Positions 12,043 to 23,930 of a stretch of DNA of 64,000 nucleotides are shown here, one piece after another. Both the position numbers and the translations under genes were made by a program. This DNA comes from Neodiprion pinetum (lineage: Eukaryota; Arthropoda; Insecta; Hymenoptera; Diprionidae), in contig NC_060236.1 in NCBI RefSeq assembly GCF_021155775.2, forward strand, positions 28,658,238-28,722,237, given 5' to 3'. Position 1 is the stretch's first letter, and every line of letters starts with the position of its first letter. Under the pieces are notes generated by a model. The model was given only the letters and a program-made list of their open reading frames with translations, ran no database searches and was not told the DNA's origin.

Positions 12043-12851
12043 GGGTCATTCCATGTCAGATCGACCCCCTTCGATTTGGCTGAATTTTGGTCACGAGTTT
12101 TCTTTTATCCTATGTTTAAATATCATATTAACGTTTTTCAGGTTAAGAATAAGAAAAGAAGCAACAATGGTACAACAAGGAATGAAGAAAAAACAACTTT
12201 CGCAATCTAAAGTGAATTGATTTGCATTTAAATCAATTTTTTAAATAAATAAATATAAACATGTGTCATCAATATTATTATTGCTCGTCATTTATACCAC
12301 CAAATAAAATTTTAATTGTTCAAAATTATAAACTGACACGATTTACTGAACACATTTAAGATAAAAATGAAAAAAAAATTTTTTTTTAATAAAATTCAAA
12401 AATTCATGTTTTGGAAGAATCAAAAAACACAGTTTCAAAAATTTTAGGATCTCCTAAGATTGGTTCAAGGTAGTATACAAAAAAATTTGAGTAAAAAATT
12501 TATTGTCGAACGTCAATTTTGAAAACTATTAAAAATTCAAAATTTCACAAATTTGAGATTTTTCAAAATTTTTTTTCGAGAATTTTTTTTTCACAGTCCC
12601 AAGTATCCCCTTTGAAATTAACCATTGATCATTTCTTAATTTCCGATAGTTTTCAAAATATTTAAAATATAAGTTTAAAAACAGGAAAAATTGTGAAATT
12701 TTGAGTTCTTCATATCTTTTGAAAAAAATTTTTTAAATTTTTTTCCTTTGGCAGAACTTCGTAATAGGATAAAAGAAAACTCCTGACCAAAATTCGGTCA
12801 AATCGAAGGGGGTCGATTCCAACTATTGGTCGATTTGACATGAAATGACCC
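12043..12851. mobile_element. 809-bp non-autonomous DNA transposon with long terminal inverted repeats
   Basis: The left end begins GGGTCATTCCATGTCAGATC. The right end, read on the minus strand, begins GGGTCATTTCATGTCAAATC. Both arms then share the CCCCCTTCGATTTG block, a TTTTGGTCA block and a TTTTCTTTTATCCTAT block, so the termini match over roughly 80 bp with a few gaps. AGCA lies directly outside both ends (12039-12042 and 12852-12855), a clean 4-bp target-site duplication. The interior is AT-rich with many AAAATTTT strings and encodes nothing. Long inverted arms, a noncoding core and a target duplication are the marks of a non-autonomous cut-and-paste element; I do not assign a superfamily. 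Confidence 0.9.
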
Positions 12852-12855
12852 AGCA

Positions 12856-15300
12856 ATTAAACCTTCTTCGAAACATACTTTCCCAATTTTTCTTTCCCTG
12901 AGAACTTGTGTTTGATTTATTTCTCAAACACGACAAAATTTACTAGTTATTCGAAATTTCAAACGAAAATTTACGAAAAATTGTTCAAATTGATTATTGG
13001 TATATTTTTTATCTTATACATCGATGAAAGATATCCGATAGGAAAATTTTTAAGGTCGTAGAAAAGAAAAAAAAAAAAAAATAAAACTTATTAAATCGAA
13101 TCATGTTCATAGATTTTCACTCGCCGGTAACAAATCAGCCGGGTTTCATGTATGATCGATGGAAGATCGTATGGTAGAAAAAAAAAAAATGAACAGAATC
13201 AACAAAAAACAAAGGGTTAAAAATCCCACATATCGTTAATATTCAGATGTTAAAATTTGAATTATTACATCTACCGTAGAATTAAGAAATTCAGACAAGA
13301 CGTGGACGAGATTTTTTTTTTTTTTTTCAAAACTGTCATCTCAGACAATATTTTATCAATGACCAGCAAAAAGGTATACAATATCATACCGTACAACGTC
13401 GCACAAAAGGTAATTCGCAGACGAGTTAATTCGGCGTAACAGTCCCTTCCCTCCCCTTTTCATCCCTTCTCCTCTCAGCCTTCCTTCGTTCCTCTTTTAT
13501 ACTCCGTTCTCTGCAGTTGCGCGGGATGAGAAACTTTGACAATTATATTTAATACGAATCTCGGTGCACGGCAGCTATCCCTGCACCCTGCAACCCCTTA
13601 ATCCCCCTCTTCCTTCCACCCCTTCCTCCTTCTTCCCTCGGGTCCGGGATCGAGGCTGCTGGATGGAGAGCCGGTAGCAGGGGTGGAAAGCCGGAGTGTT
13701 CTGCCACGGAAAGTCCGCACTCCCCCCCCCCCCCCCCCACCTTTTTCATCCCCCCACCCGTTTTCTACCACCCCTCCAGTCCGCGGCACGGACGTTGTGC
13801 CGCATAGCGGCACACGGTCTAATCAAATTTAATAACTTTTCCTCCACGGGATTTGGTCTCGGTATCTCGGCAGATTGTGTCTCTATGCACCCCTTTGCAT
13901 TTCGTATAATAATATATTTCGCATGATTTTTCTTTTTTTTTTTTTTTTTACGAGTACGCCCGCGTTACAGGAGATGAAACGAATCCTTGATTCGACTGAT
14001 TTTTTGGCGAGGCGGGAAATCAGGGACTCGTTTTTACAGTCTTCCTAAGTTCTTTTTTTGGTCGACGGTTGAGTAACGGGCTGAGTTGAAATAAATTACT
14101 TTCAAACCACGTATCGTAAGCCGTGAAATCGCACAAGATCATCAAAAGGCTTATCATGGAATTATTTCAAATCGTTTACAATAAAACCAGAATCCGATAA
14201 GGAGCTTCTCAATCAGAATTTTTGGACAAAAATTTGTTTCGCTCATTAAGGAATTTGAAATATTGAACTTGAACTGTGGTTGGGTTTGTGAGAAAGCAAT
14301 ACCGAAAAATTCATTTCCGTTTCAGTAAAATCATCTTTTGACTCTGACGATCTTCTGTTGGTAATAATTCACTCTTTACGAATAATTATAACTGATCAAT
14401 CTGTCTATTAGATTTTATCCAATTTCCCTCCGTCAGAACTATAATTTGCTAGGTACCTTGAGACACTCTTTTGACAGCTGAATTAAATCACGATCCATTC
14501 ATTTCGGTGTTTATTATGTTTTATTTTCAAAAGGATACGTCGGTCAAACTGCAAACTTTTTTTTCATCAACGTGAAATTTCAACTCTATGTGGGAACAAA
14601 AGTTGCTATCCAATTATGAATTAATTATTTGACGATTAACCATAAAACTATACTGCTTGTTTGAACAAAGAAAAAAGAAGTTTAACCAACATATGTTTTA
14701 TAAACATGATTAAACTTTATATCAAAACAATTTGTGAAATGAAATTTTTACACAGATAAAATAACGTCGTAAACTGTTTTTGAGTAAAAGTTTTTGAACG
14801 AAAACTAACTTGATAAAAGCTCTCTGCATGCAAACGTAAAAAAAAATATCGATGGATCAGATCGAAATTTTTTGGAAAATTATATTCCTCAGAATTGGAA
14901 AGCGATTTTCAACAAAACTTGGTTTTCTGAAGATTTTCGAAATCGATCTTCACTTCTGTGGAAAATTAATTAGAATTGAACGAAGGGGAAAAACGATTAG
15001 TTTCTAATTCATACGCCGCGCCGCTCGAATTAATCTGTTATTCAATACAGCATGTGTGTTGGCTTTCCGTTTAAGTCAGTGCACCAAAAAACAATTTCAA
15101 AAACGCTGCTATTTGACCAGCAAGAGCACAATTTTAACTAAGCTTGGTATCTGGAAATCAAATTATATAGAGTCGTTTCTCTTCTGTATTTTATAAAAAG
15201 TTTCTGTGTTATTGAAAAAATTACAAAAAACATTTTTAGATCTTTTTATTTTCAAGTTTGCTGAATCGAAAAATGAAACACAATATTCCAACGAAATGCG
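12856..15300. other. gene-free stretch with C-rich patch
   Basis: AT-rich flanks surround a GC-rich island at about 13440-13860 that holds a 17-base C run. A 60-72 codon glycine/proline frame in the island depends on the homopolymer and is not credible as a protein. Confidence 0.55.
13722..13738. repeat. poly-C tract
   Basis: Seventeen consecutive C inside a pyrimidine-rich plus-strand segment (13560-13780). Confidence 0.95.
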
Positions 15301-15303
15301 TAA

Positions 15304-15371
15304 AATTCGATTTTGCGTACCCAAACACGTGCGTAAAATATCACACTTGTTTGGGTACGCAAAATCGAATT
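15304..15371. repeat. 28-bp hairpin inverted repeat
   Basis: Bases 15304-15327 pair perfectly with 15348-15371 (24 bp, beginning AATTCGATTTTGCGTACCC). After one mismatch a further 3 bp pair, leaving a loop of about 12 nt. The right arm runs into an 80-bp segment (15351-15430) that recurs at 57890-57972, so the hairpin is probably the edge of an old repeat rather than an RNA gene. A small-RNA precursor was considered but no known miRNA seed was recognised. Confidence 0.8.
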
Positions 15372-15430
15372 CTGCGGACTTTGTTAGGAAAAATAGTATG
15401 CTGAACACGTGCGCGTATGTATTTTGCGCA
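15351..15430 (+). repeat. copy A of an 80-bp dispersed repeat
   Basis: Starts TTGGGTACGCAAA and ends ATGTATTTTGCGCA. Copy B at 57890-57972 has the same start and the same end, with intermediate matches such as AAAATA, TATGC and AACA, at roughly 70 percent identity by eye. The sequence is open on the minus strand here but interrupted by a stop in copy B, so coding conservation is not supported. Confidence 0.6.
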
Positions 15431-17070
15431 TCGGTTGCGTAATATACTATTTCAAAACCCAGCAAATTTATTTTCTCTGTGCATCTGTCAATGTGAACAA
15501 CGAAAACGATATGAAATTTGAATCATTTTCCAACCTCGTTCTAAAACCATCGATAAATGATAATTGTGTATAAAGTGAAAGAGGGTACAAAAACCCAAGA
15601 GGATCTATTTAGGAATTCTTGACAATCCACGCCTCTTTACGCAACAGACTCGCTTTGAGTTTTCTGAACAAGGATTACACAACTTCGTATACCCGACTCG
15701 ATCTCTGACTCGCTTTGACACAAGATTGGAAATTCCGTCCTTTCGCGATTCGACGTTTCTTCACCAACACCCTCTCTCACTCTAGCTTGTCACCGAGGTT
15801 GTTTTCCCGCATTCGATGCCTGTTCTATTACGTGTGAGCACACACACGCCGATGTTTTCGTCTATATTACTCGTATTTGCGACGGGGAATTGTGCCTGGC
15901 GGTGAAAACGTTTTGCCCGAAAGGCCTCGATGATCGTCAATTTCATCTTTAAAGGTGTATCGGTTGTACAGGCTGAGAAAAACAGTATCAGCAGAGTACC
16001 AAAATTTCAACTGCTGGAATACGCGTTTTATTCAACGGAGAAGTAGTCTTTTTCAACTCCACCATAAACATCAATGTGAAATACAAATAAACGAACAATA
16101 GTATATTGTGTGAGAAAGAGGCAAAGTCGGTCTTTTCGGGCCCAACGTCAGTTTGCAATACGAGTCGTAGGTGAAGTCGAAAACGAATATTGCAAATATG
16201 CGAGGCAAAAAGACCGTTGCTTCCTTGTTGCGCACGATATATTGTACAGCAATATTATGTTACGCGTTTTTTCACGAAGCACGAAATATGAGGTTAGGGT
16301 CGCGTGATGTCAGATTTTGTTTGCGACAGCGCATGCGCATTAACTCCTAGGACTTAAAAGTGGACTTTTCCGTACTCCGCGCACGCGCATTCTCAGACTC
16401 ACTCTACCGTCATAGAAACGAGTACTTTGTGTGCGAAAAACACGCGTGGACAGCGTGTAAAACATGCTCCTGTTATATAAAATTAAATACATCACAGAAT
16501 AAATCGTTCCTCATACAATATCGTAAGGGTGGATAAGATTTGCATCAATATCAAAGAGTGAATTGCTTTTGACCAGGAACATGTGTATCGAAGAAAAATT
16601 TAGCGTATCAACTGCGTCACCCCCTTTTATAGAGTAAATTTTTTTTTTTTTTACTATCAATTTTGAGTTTTCTATTCCGTCATCCAACATTCCAACTCCA
16701 TTCAAGTGAAAGAAAAATGATGCGGAATGACGAAAGATGGTGAAAAAATAATAATCACGAAGGCACTGGTGAAGAACATCTGGTACGTTCCGATTATTTT
16801 TCAAGTACGACGAGACACGTATGCGGTACTTAACCTAAGGGCTTTCCTGAGACGGTAGAGACACGTAAATGAATCCTCGCGACTTCACTAACGATCATCA
16901 CGAACACGGGCCTCTTCGCTGAAAAGCAGAACGGAATGCAGATCCTCGTTGTTGATTTTCTGAAAGTAATTCAAAACTTCCCCCTAATGACTCGCGTAAA
17001 TTTGTCAACTATTTTACCCCGCCGGTCAATGATAGTTGAAGAGTAGAACTAAAAAAGTTTTCAAGTCCCA
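15431..17070. other. gene-free stretch with two GCGCAYGCGC palindromes
   Basis: No gene seen. GCGCATGCGC (16329-16338) and GCGCACGCGC (16379-16388) lie 50 bp apart and are each followed by AT. They match the consensus bound by NRF1-family factors, but there is no supporting core promoter around them. Confidence 0.5.
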
Positions 17071-17111
17071 TTTTGGGAGAAAAAAAAAAAAAAAAAAAAT
17101 TTCTCCCAAAA
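17071..17111. repeat. 12-bp inverted repeat around poly-A
   Basis: TTTTGGGAGAAA (17071-17082) is mirrored by TTTCTCCCAAAA (17100-17111), with only A between. This is a perfect 12-bp stem with a poly-A loop, probably a homopolymer expanded at the centre of a short palindrome. Confidence 0.85.
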
Positions 17112-17705
17112 GTACGTATGCGTCTCACAGCCTTTTTCAGTTCTTCCCTTAAATTCAGGCTTCTCGCACGATCCGTCGTAAGAACTAAAATCCCTGGAAA
17201 CTAGGGAATTGAACGATACAAAATCCCTAGGTTCCTTCCTCTTTGATCTCGTGCGATCAAATATATTGAAAATGAAAGGTGAAGTTGAAAGAAACTGCGG
17301 ACTGTTCTCTTTTGGCACTTTTTCCGCCATTTCCTTTACCAATTTTCAGGATTCCCAGCGTCTTTCTCTTACGTTCGTTTATTTATTTTTCGTTTATTTA
17401 TTTCTTTCTCTCTTCTTTTTTCCTATTTTTTTCTCCGTTCTTTCTCGGGGTCGAGAAACACTCGCCCCTCGATTTTCGCAGGGCTATTCGTTTTCGCACT
17501 GTGCACAGGGCCGTGCGGATAAGAAGCCCCCTTCCTGGTTTCCGGCTCGAGGCGCTAACGCGCCCCCCGCAACACACAAACGGCGTCCGTGTGATTAACG
17601 CCTCCCGCGACGCCGAGAAATTACGCGAAGACTCCCTAGGCTTCATCCCTCTCCTAACTTCCACCTCGAGACTTGTGGTTACCAGTTGCCAACCATGCTC
17701 TCTCT

Positions 17706-17710
<5 letters not shown>

Positions 17711-17750
<40 letters not shown>
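17711..17750. repeat. (CT)n microsatellite
   Basis: Forty bp of perfect CT repeat, preceded by a shorter CT tract at 17699-17708. Several overlapping 90-170-codon frames here are Ser/Leu low-complexity artefacts of the tract. Confidence 0.95.
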
Positions 17751-17754
<4 letters not shown>

Positions 17755-19990
17755 CCCCCATCTCGGTCAACCAGCAGGAACTGGACCGAACAAATGAAAA
17801 TCTGCACACAGGGGGAGCCAGCAGCGCTCTACATTTTGGGACAGGAACTTCCCTCGCCGCAACAACTCCGTGTTACTTATACACCGAGGAATTTCTCTTC
17901 CATTTCCAAAACGAAGAAAAGGGGTGGAAATAAATTCTTCAAGTTTCTCGTAAAATTTAACCATTTCGGTCTTAAGGGTCAATGAACAATTGCTTTTTTT
18001 GCAATAAACAAATATATAATCGAAAGCTCGAATGTTTTTAGGAATCTCTTGCTGATGCAATGTATCATCGATTGTACTGTAAGCATTTCTTTTTTTTTAA
18101 CACTTGTGAACTTATCTTCCATTTACTGTGTCACCAATCTTGTCACCAATTATTACATCGGTTTATTAAAACGTTTGGCGAGTTGAAATTCAATAACGTT
18201 TTGCTTATTCCAATGTCATCACGTAGCTTTAAGATAGTTTAAAATATAGGACAATCGTTCGATTTCACGTTTTCATATCGGTTTTCTTTTTTCACTGTAC
18301 GACGAAAAGTGAATTTGAAATGACTTTTTTCTTTTCTTTTTTTTTCTTTCCTTTAACAATCGTTACTAGTAAAATTAAGAAAAGTTCAACGTTCACAGAT
18401 ATGAAGTAATAAATGATAAAGAGAATGTCTTGGAATCACTAAGAAATATCTTCACAACGAAATAAACCGTCGTACCGCATTTTAAAATAGTTTAAAATGA
18501 GAACTCGATATTTATAATAAGGCTCTGGTTCAATATTTTTTCTTTCCAGCGTTTCTATTAAAATCTCTGTAGTTCACGAATAGAATAACGACCAAACCAA
18601 CCTCCTGAAATAATCGAATAAAATTGTGGGTGTTTAATACATCTCGGTTGAAAAAAATTAGCCTGTATCTACCAGCGGAATGTAAAAACGAGGGGGAAAT
18701 TAAAGAGAAATAAAATAAAGAACGAAAGAAGAATAAATAAGAAGAGTATATGACCGAAAAGAGAGAGGAAATAAGCGTTGAAGAAATTCCCCCGAACGTA
18801 AATAATCTCCGAAATACTCTCTCGAAGCAGTCGAGGTACCTGGGATAAAATTTTATGGGGTGCGATTTATCCGCGATCACAGCGCCTGAGCTGTTCTCAC
18901 GTTCGTCGCCTTCATCCCCTCGCGTAATCTCGCGCTTATAAGCACTGATCGGTAGAGCAGCGCGAGCGAACTGAAACGAATATAAAGTACCAGCAACCCA
19001 CCCTGAGCGGAGGTTTTTATCACCCTTGGATAGCCTGTTGCAGCCGTGGAGGAAGGCCTCGTTAATCGGGCAATGCAGACCGGCCAGCCGTACATTCGTC
19101 ACTCCGGCATGAGGTTTTGAAAAAAATTTTTAAACACCCACGCCGCCGCAGGTTGGCAATTTTTTGAATTTATTTTCGTTTTTCTCTCCTGCGCGGTTTA
19201 AAAATTCCACAATGTTTCCCGTGATTTATCACACCGAGGAAAGCGGCGAGCTTCGTCCTGCGACGATGTTAAATTCGCTTTTACAGCGCACCGTTCAGAC
19301 CGCTTTTTATGAATTATACAAAAACTACACCAGGGTCGACGCAAAAAGCCTTGCACTTTTTTGCCGTCGAGACATCGGCTGCCTTCGGGTCTATTAAAGG
19401 TTGACGAGTTTTCCCAAATCCCGTGATAACGATGACAAATTTTTGATACGGAATAAACGCGCTCTCAAATTTTTTCAAAAATCTTACAGAACATAGAAAT
19501 CATACATCCCTGAACATTTTCACAGTTGAAACGAATCTGTCATACTCTGGCAAAGTTTAAGAATAATAATAGCGAGGAACGGTTTGTTCGTATATATCAA
19601 CAAGTTGAAAACAATCAGAATTTAATTTCGATACAGATTTCTTGTTTTTTTTTTTTTTTTATTTTTTTGAATTTTTTATTCTGCGATAACTAATCCAAGC
19701 CCATAAGAGACGGGACTTTCCGAAATTGTGATGGGGAAATACATCATGGATTTACATTCGGCGTTGCACTGACTGCTGCCAGCTGCACTTGTATCCCGAT
19801 AAAACATATTAGCAAAGCGTTGTTGTAGCCGTTGTGGACGCAGGGTTGAACACTTGTAAAACAGCGCAACTGGATCGAACACAATTGAAGCTGGTCAGTT
19901 GGTGAAACACGGCGTGACATTTGCTACGCAAGCTGCCGCAAGTTCGCGGCTTCGGTGAAAATCCACAATCCGTCTAAACGCGGATTTCGC
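17751..19990. other. gene-free stretch
   Basis: The longest frame (190 codons, minus strand 18530-19102) lacks any recognisable domain and ends in low-complexity Phe/Ser sequence. Nothing else is supported until the T run and TC tract at 19991-20083. Confidence 0.5.
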
Positions 19991-20029
19991 TTTTTTTTTT
20001 TTTTTTTTTTTCTGGAAACACCACCGATT

Positions 20030-20083
<54 letters not shown>
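19991..20083. repeat. poly-T followed by (TC)n
   Basis: Twenty-one T (19991-20011) lie 21 bp before a 51-bp perfect TC repeat (20033-20083), the longest dinucleotide TC tract in the window. Confidence 0.95.
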
Positions 20084-20086
<3 letters not shown>

Positions 20087-20407
20087 TTCCTGCGAGACGA
20101 GGATTTGTTTTTGTCGCGAATTGCTGACGGGTGAAGCTGCCCGGCTTGCGGACGCATGAGGACTAATAAATTAATTAGGATGGCGTTTGGTTTTCCGGGT
20201 GGATTGTACGCGGGTAGCACAGCGAGACAATCACGATCTATGAGAAAGACAAACCCCCGCCACCCGAGCTAAGACGCGTGATTAGAAATACGGATCGAAG
20301 CTCTGCTTTTTTGGAAAACATTTCGCTTCTACGTCTACACGGATGAACATTTTTCAGTCAACGATATTAATTCAACTATATTGAGAGCGAATTTTTAACC
20401 TCTGCTG

Positions 20408-20610
20408 AAATTTAACGCGCATGCGCTACAATCCGGGAACAATTATTCATCAGGGTGACCAACCATCACGGATGACAGTTGACCGCGAGGTATGTAACCT
20501 CGAAAAGTTGTGAACGACAACGAAAACTGTTAAAATTTTTGAGGTTAGAGACAGTTGGTCATCCTGAAAAACAGTCACCTTTAGATTTCAGAGCGTGCGC
20601 ATTAAATTTT
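20408..20610. mobile_element. hairpin element with hAT-like ends inside a larger inverted repeat
   Basis: The inner pair is CAGGGTGACCAAC at 20451-20463 and its complement-inverted partner CAGGATGACCAAC ending at 20566, giving a 116-bp unit. CAGGGTGACCA is a terminal motif familiar from short hAT elements. An outer pair AAATTTAACGCGCATGCG (20408-20425) is mirrored by AAAATTTAATGCGCACGC, read from the minus strand at 20593-20610. No 8-bp target duplication was found at the inner ends, so either the outer arms are the true termini or the duplication has decayed. Confidence 0.55.
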
Positions 20611-22440
20611 AGCGTAATACGGACCATGCAGTCGTTAGGAATTCACTCTGCATAGTGGCTTAATACTAATCAATCAATTACTAAATAATAAGGATCAAAT
20701 TGCCGACAAAATTTGTACACCAAATGCAATCGGTGTCATAAAATTGTTGTACAATGACAAAAGGATTTTGAAACTCGGTTCTCAGCAGCGAATCCAATGA
20801 CGCAACGAGCTTGGAGTTCGAGCTTTTTAAAATTCAATTCAACTCTATTTCCAACGATAGGCTCTTGTTCTCAAGATCAGAGAGCAGAATTTTTTAGTTT
20901 TTATTTGTCATTTCTTTCTTCTTACAATTCTTTCAATTCATCATCAGTTTGATCAGACGTTTCCAAAGCTCGCACGAGTCGATAAGCGAAAATTAATAAT
21001 TCCTCATTACGCACAGGAATCACGAACGTGGCGAGAACATTCTCGTCTGGAACAAGACCAGAAACCTCTAAGCGTTGGAGCCGCTCCAAATGAGCTTATT
21101 AAATTAACGCGCTTCTAGGAAAGCTTGGCAGAGCTCTTTGTCCGACGAAATAGGTACAGGCTGCGCCCACGAACTCAACCCCGAAAATTCCCTCCAGGTT
21201 TCCCCGCAGTACCGTTCCTACTCATTTTTCGAGACGGGTAATTTAGCTTCAGTCAAAACATTGCGATAAAAAATAATCTAAACAATTGCTTCTAAAGTTT
21301 CAATTGCGCAAGCACAAGTACCAATAACTTTGAGGGAATTAAATTTTTCTCTCGTTAGTCGATAGATAGTATCGTCGTAAAGTGAAACTGACAAAATTTC
21401 TTACCACTTTTGAATCGATTTGAAACAAAGCATTGATATCTGAGCTTTTCTTTGCATTCCAATATTTTGAACAAGTGAATTTTTAAATAAGTTTCATTAG
21501 CTTACGATCATAATAATTTGACGAATACTCTATTTACGACTGTCTGGTACAAATGAAATCAATGAAAAGTATTGACCAACTATCTCAAGCGAAAAAAATG
21601 TAAAATCTTTGTTCCCAAAGGGTTGATGACCATTAAAGTCAATCGCACCCTTGGAGCCTTCTTTCCATCAAATATTGAAAACTTTGTAGCTTTTCGCCTG
21701 GAGCGCGTACAACGCGCTTTATAAATTCTCAAAATGTGTCACGCGGAACATCAGGGGTGAATTTCCGATGTGAAAAGGGTGAAGGGTGCGTGTGTTAAAA
21801 ATCTGTTTAAGCTTGCGCGTTTTGCTACGAAATATTGAAAGGCGGTGTGCAGGAATCCTCCGTTTGATTTTCCCAAACATTTGGACGCGGTTGCGGAAAT
21901 CGTTGGGGGTCGTCGTCCGAGTATTTGCGGCGTTTGTGATTGGGGGACAAAAAGAGCTGTCTGACTCCTGAGTGAGGAAAAAAAGGGAGGCGCTCGGGGC
22001 GCGAAGCTTGAAACGGGGATAAAATACCCCGCCAATAATAGGGCAAACAAAGGGGGCACCCGGCCTCCGTCGACGCGGTCGGGCCGCTTACATCGGAAAC
22101 AACTCTCAACGATATTCCCCTGATGAGGGTGCTCGAAACGAGCCGGTTTATAGCGCGCATTTGCGTGTCAACGTTTCACGCCCCTCCCCCACTCACCCTC
22201 CTTTCCATACGCGCACACCCTTCTCGACGTTTACCTGTTGCATAAATGATTCCCGTGTTCCCATCCATCTTTCCTCAAAATTGCTTCCTCGGTTCTGGTT
22301 CGTATTCAAACCGATTGGAATCGGTAGATGGTGGAACTCGATTGTACAGTTCAAAGTTGTTATAATTTTCTATTTGGATTGTAAACAATAACGATCGCAC
22401 GATAATTTGATTCCCTTGTTTGGACAATTTTTCAAGGTAG
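20611..22440. other. gene-free stretch
   Basis: Unremarkable AT-rich DNA with a G+C-richer end (21750-22260). The overlapping frames of about 60-110 codons in that end lie on both strands and have no recognisable domain. Confidence 0.5.
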
Positions 22441-22930
22441 TGCACAGACTGTTTAGTTTGTTATTATTTTGTTACTGTAAAAAGTTTTCATAAACTACGA
22501 GACAATCTGATACGAGTTACTGTACAGTATTGATTATAGCTTTATCAATACTAGTTTGTCTGGCTTTTACAAATCGGTTTATTCCGTTGACCACGCTTTT
22601 TCAGTTAACCCTTTTAGTCACAGAAGCCATTATAGTGGCACCTTTTTTTTCAAGGGTATACGTACAATTTTTATACTTTTGACAAAAAAAAAAAAAAAGA
22701 AGAAGAATAGACGAGTTCCATTATAGCGGTTTCTATGCACAAAAGGGTTAAACAAAACCTAGACATCAAATTTCTGTCGCGATTACATCAAATTATCACA
22801 AGCCTCGCAATAACATGTTGCGGAAATGAATGACTATAATAAAAATTGATAGTAAAACCAACTATATCTACTGGATTTCCTGATTACAGCTACAAAACTG
22901 ATTTTAATTTGGTACCCAGAGCTTCAATTT
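22441..22930 (+). mobile_element. old diverged copy of the CACTGAG-end element family
   Basis: Blocks match the better copies in the same order: a TTTGTTATTATTTTGTTACTGTAA-like start (22457 on), the TTTTTCAGTTAA block (22598-22608), and the ACAGCTACAAAACTGATTTT block near 22888. It is heavily diverged and interrupted by the TTAA-flanked element at 22609-22747. Exact ends are uncertain. Confidence 0.4.
22609..22747. mobile_element. 139-bp TTAA-flanked (piggyBac-like) hairpin element
   Basis: TTAA lies immediately outside both ends (22605-22608 and 22748-22751). The left end reads CCCTTTTAGTCACAGAAGCC and the right end, on the minus strand, CCCTTTTGTGCATAGAAACC. Both arms continue into a TATAATGG-like block, giving about 31 bp of imperfect inverted repeat. 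TTAA target sites with CCC-starting ends are typical of piggyBac-type non-autonomous elements. The insertion point corresponds to the CAGTTAAC word of the surrounding older element, so this is a nested insertion. It has no coding capacity; a poly-A stretch lies in the middle. Confidence 0.8.
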
Positions 22931-23866
22931 GTCCGCAATTATGATAAACATTGAAAACATGTAAGGAGAGTACAGTTAATTGACTGCCTTTTCAGTTGAA
23001 AATTGGTTTTGGTCTTTCAGCTGCATTATTCCCAAGAAACTCTAATTTGCATTGAGTTTTTTGAAGCAGTTCCGTCGAAAAAGTGGGTGAAATTTGCTCT
23101 TGAACAAAAAATTAACTTGTGCACAATAACAGCGTGTACGAGAATATCTTTTGTTTTGCTTGCGCGGAGTTTTTGGTGCGGCATCGTCGTTTTTGGCGAA
23201 GCGGAGGAAACTTGAGGAGTTTCCTTCTCACTCGAGAAACTGACGAGACGGCGATATTGCCGCCAGAGATTATTAATCGGGAGCCAGAGACGGGGATGCT
23301 GCGAAACCGGCTTCGGTGCAGTCTGTTGTTTTAGCCCTGTGAATCGACGGTATGCCCCCGATTCGAGCCAGCTCCATCTCCTCCCCTCGCTCCAACCACC
23401 TCCGGAAGATAAACAAAATTCTGCATAATAAAACACCGGCTAAAATCGCACCGGGGGAACAAATCCTTCCCGCAAATATTGCTTCAATAGGTGTTACGAA
23501 ACTGTTTCGAAAGAACCGCCGGGTTCGTCATGTTGATGGAGTGCGTTGAGGCTTGATCGGAGAAAATCAGGGCTCAACTAACCCTAAAGTCTAATACATA
23601 CCAGTCGGTGGATATTTTCCCAAGGATTTTGCGACATTTTTGAAGCCGCTCAGGGGTTTAAAATGCAAGTATTGAAAACTTTTGAAATTCATGAAGTACG
23701 AAAAAACTTTTTAAGTTTCGAAATCGAATATACACACAAATTGTCAAAATTGATTAAGCACAAACCCTTTGTATAATTCGTATTACTGTGAAACAATTTG
23801 AAATCTGTTTCGACACCCGGAAAAACCCTGCATTTCAGATTCATCGTATGCAAATAAAAACCCCTG

Positions 23867-23930
23867 CCTGTTTTACCGTAAGGCCCCCACCTGTTTTATC
23901 ATGAGGCACTGTACCTGTTTTACCTACAAG
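23867..23930. repeat. 24-bp tandem repeat, about 2.6 copies
   Basis: CCTGTTTTACC, CCTGTTTTATC and CCTGTTTTACC begin at 23867, 23890 and 23914, giving periods of 23 and 24 bp. The second half of the unit is more diverged (GTAAGGCCC against ATGAGGCAC). Confidence 0.7.

Noticed and set aside
17279..17797. 172-codon plus-strand frame ending in Ser/Leu repeats
   Set aside because: The end is the CT microsatellite, and the rest has no recognisable domain.
18530..19102. 190-codon minus-strand frame
   Set aside because: No domain, low-complexity Ser/Phe centre and no homologous motif.
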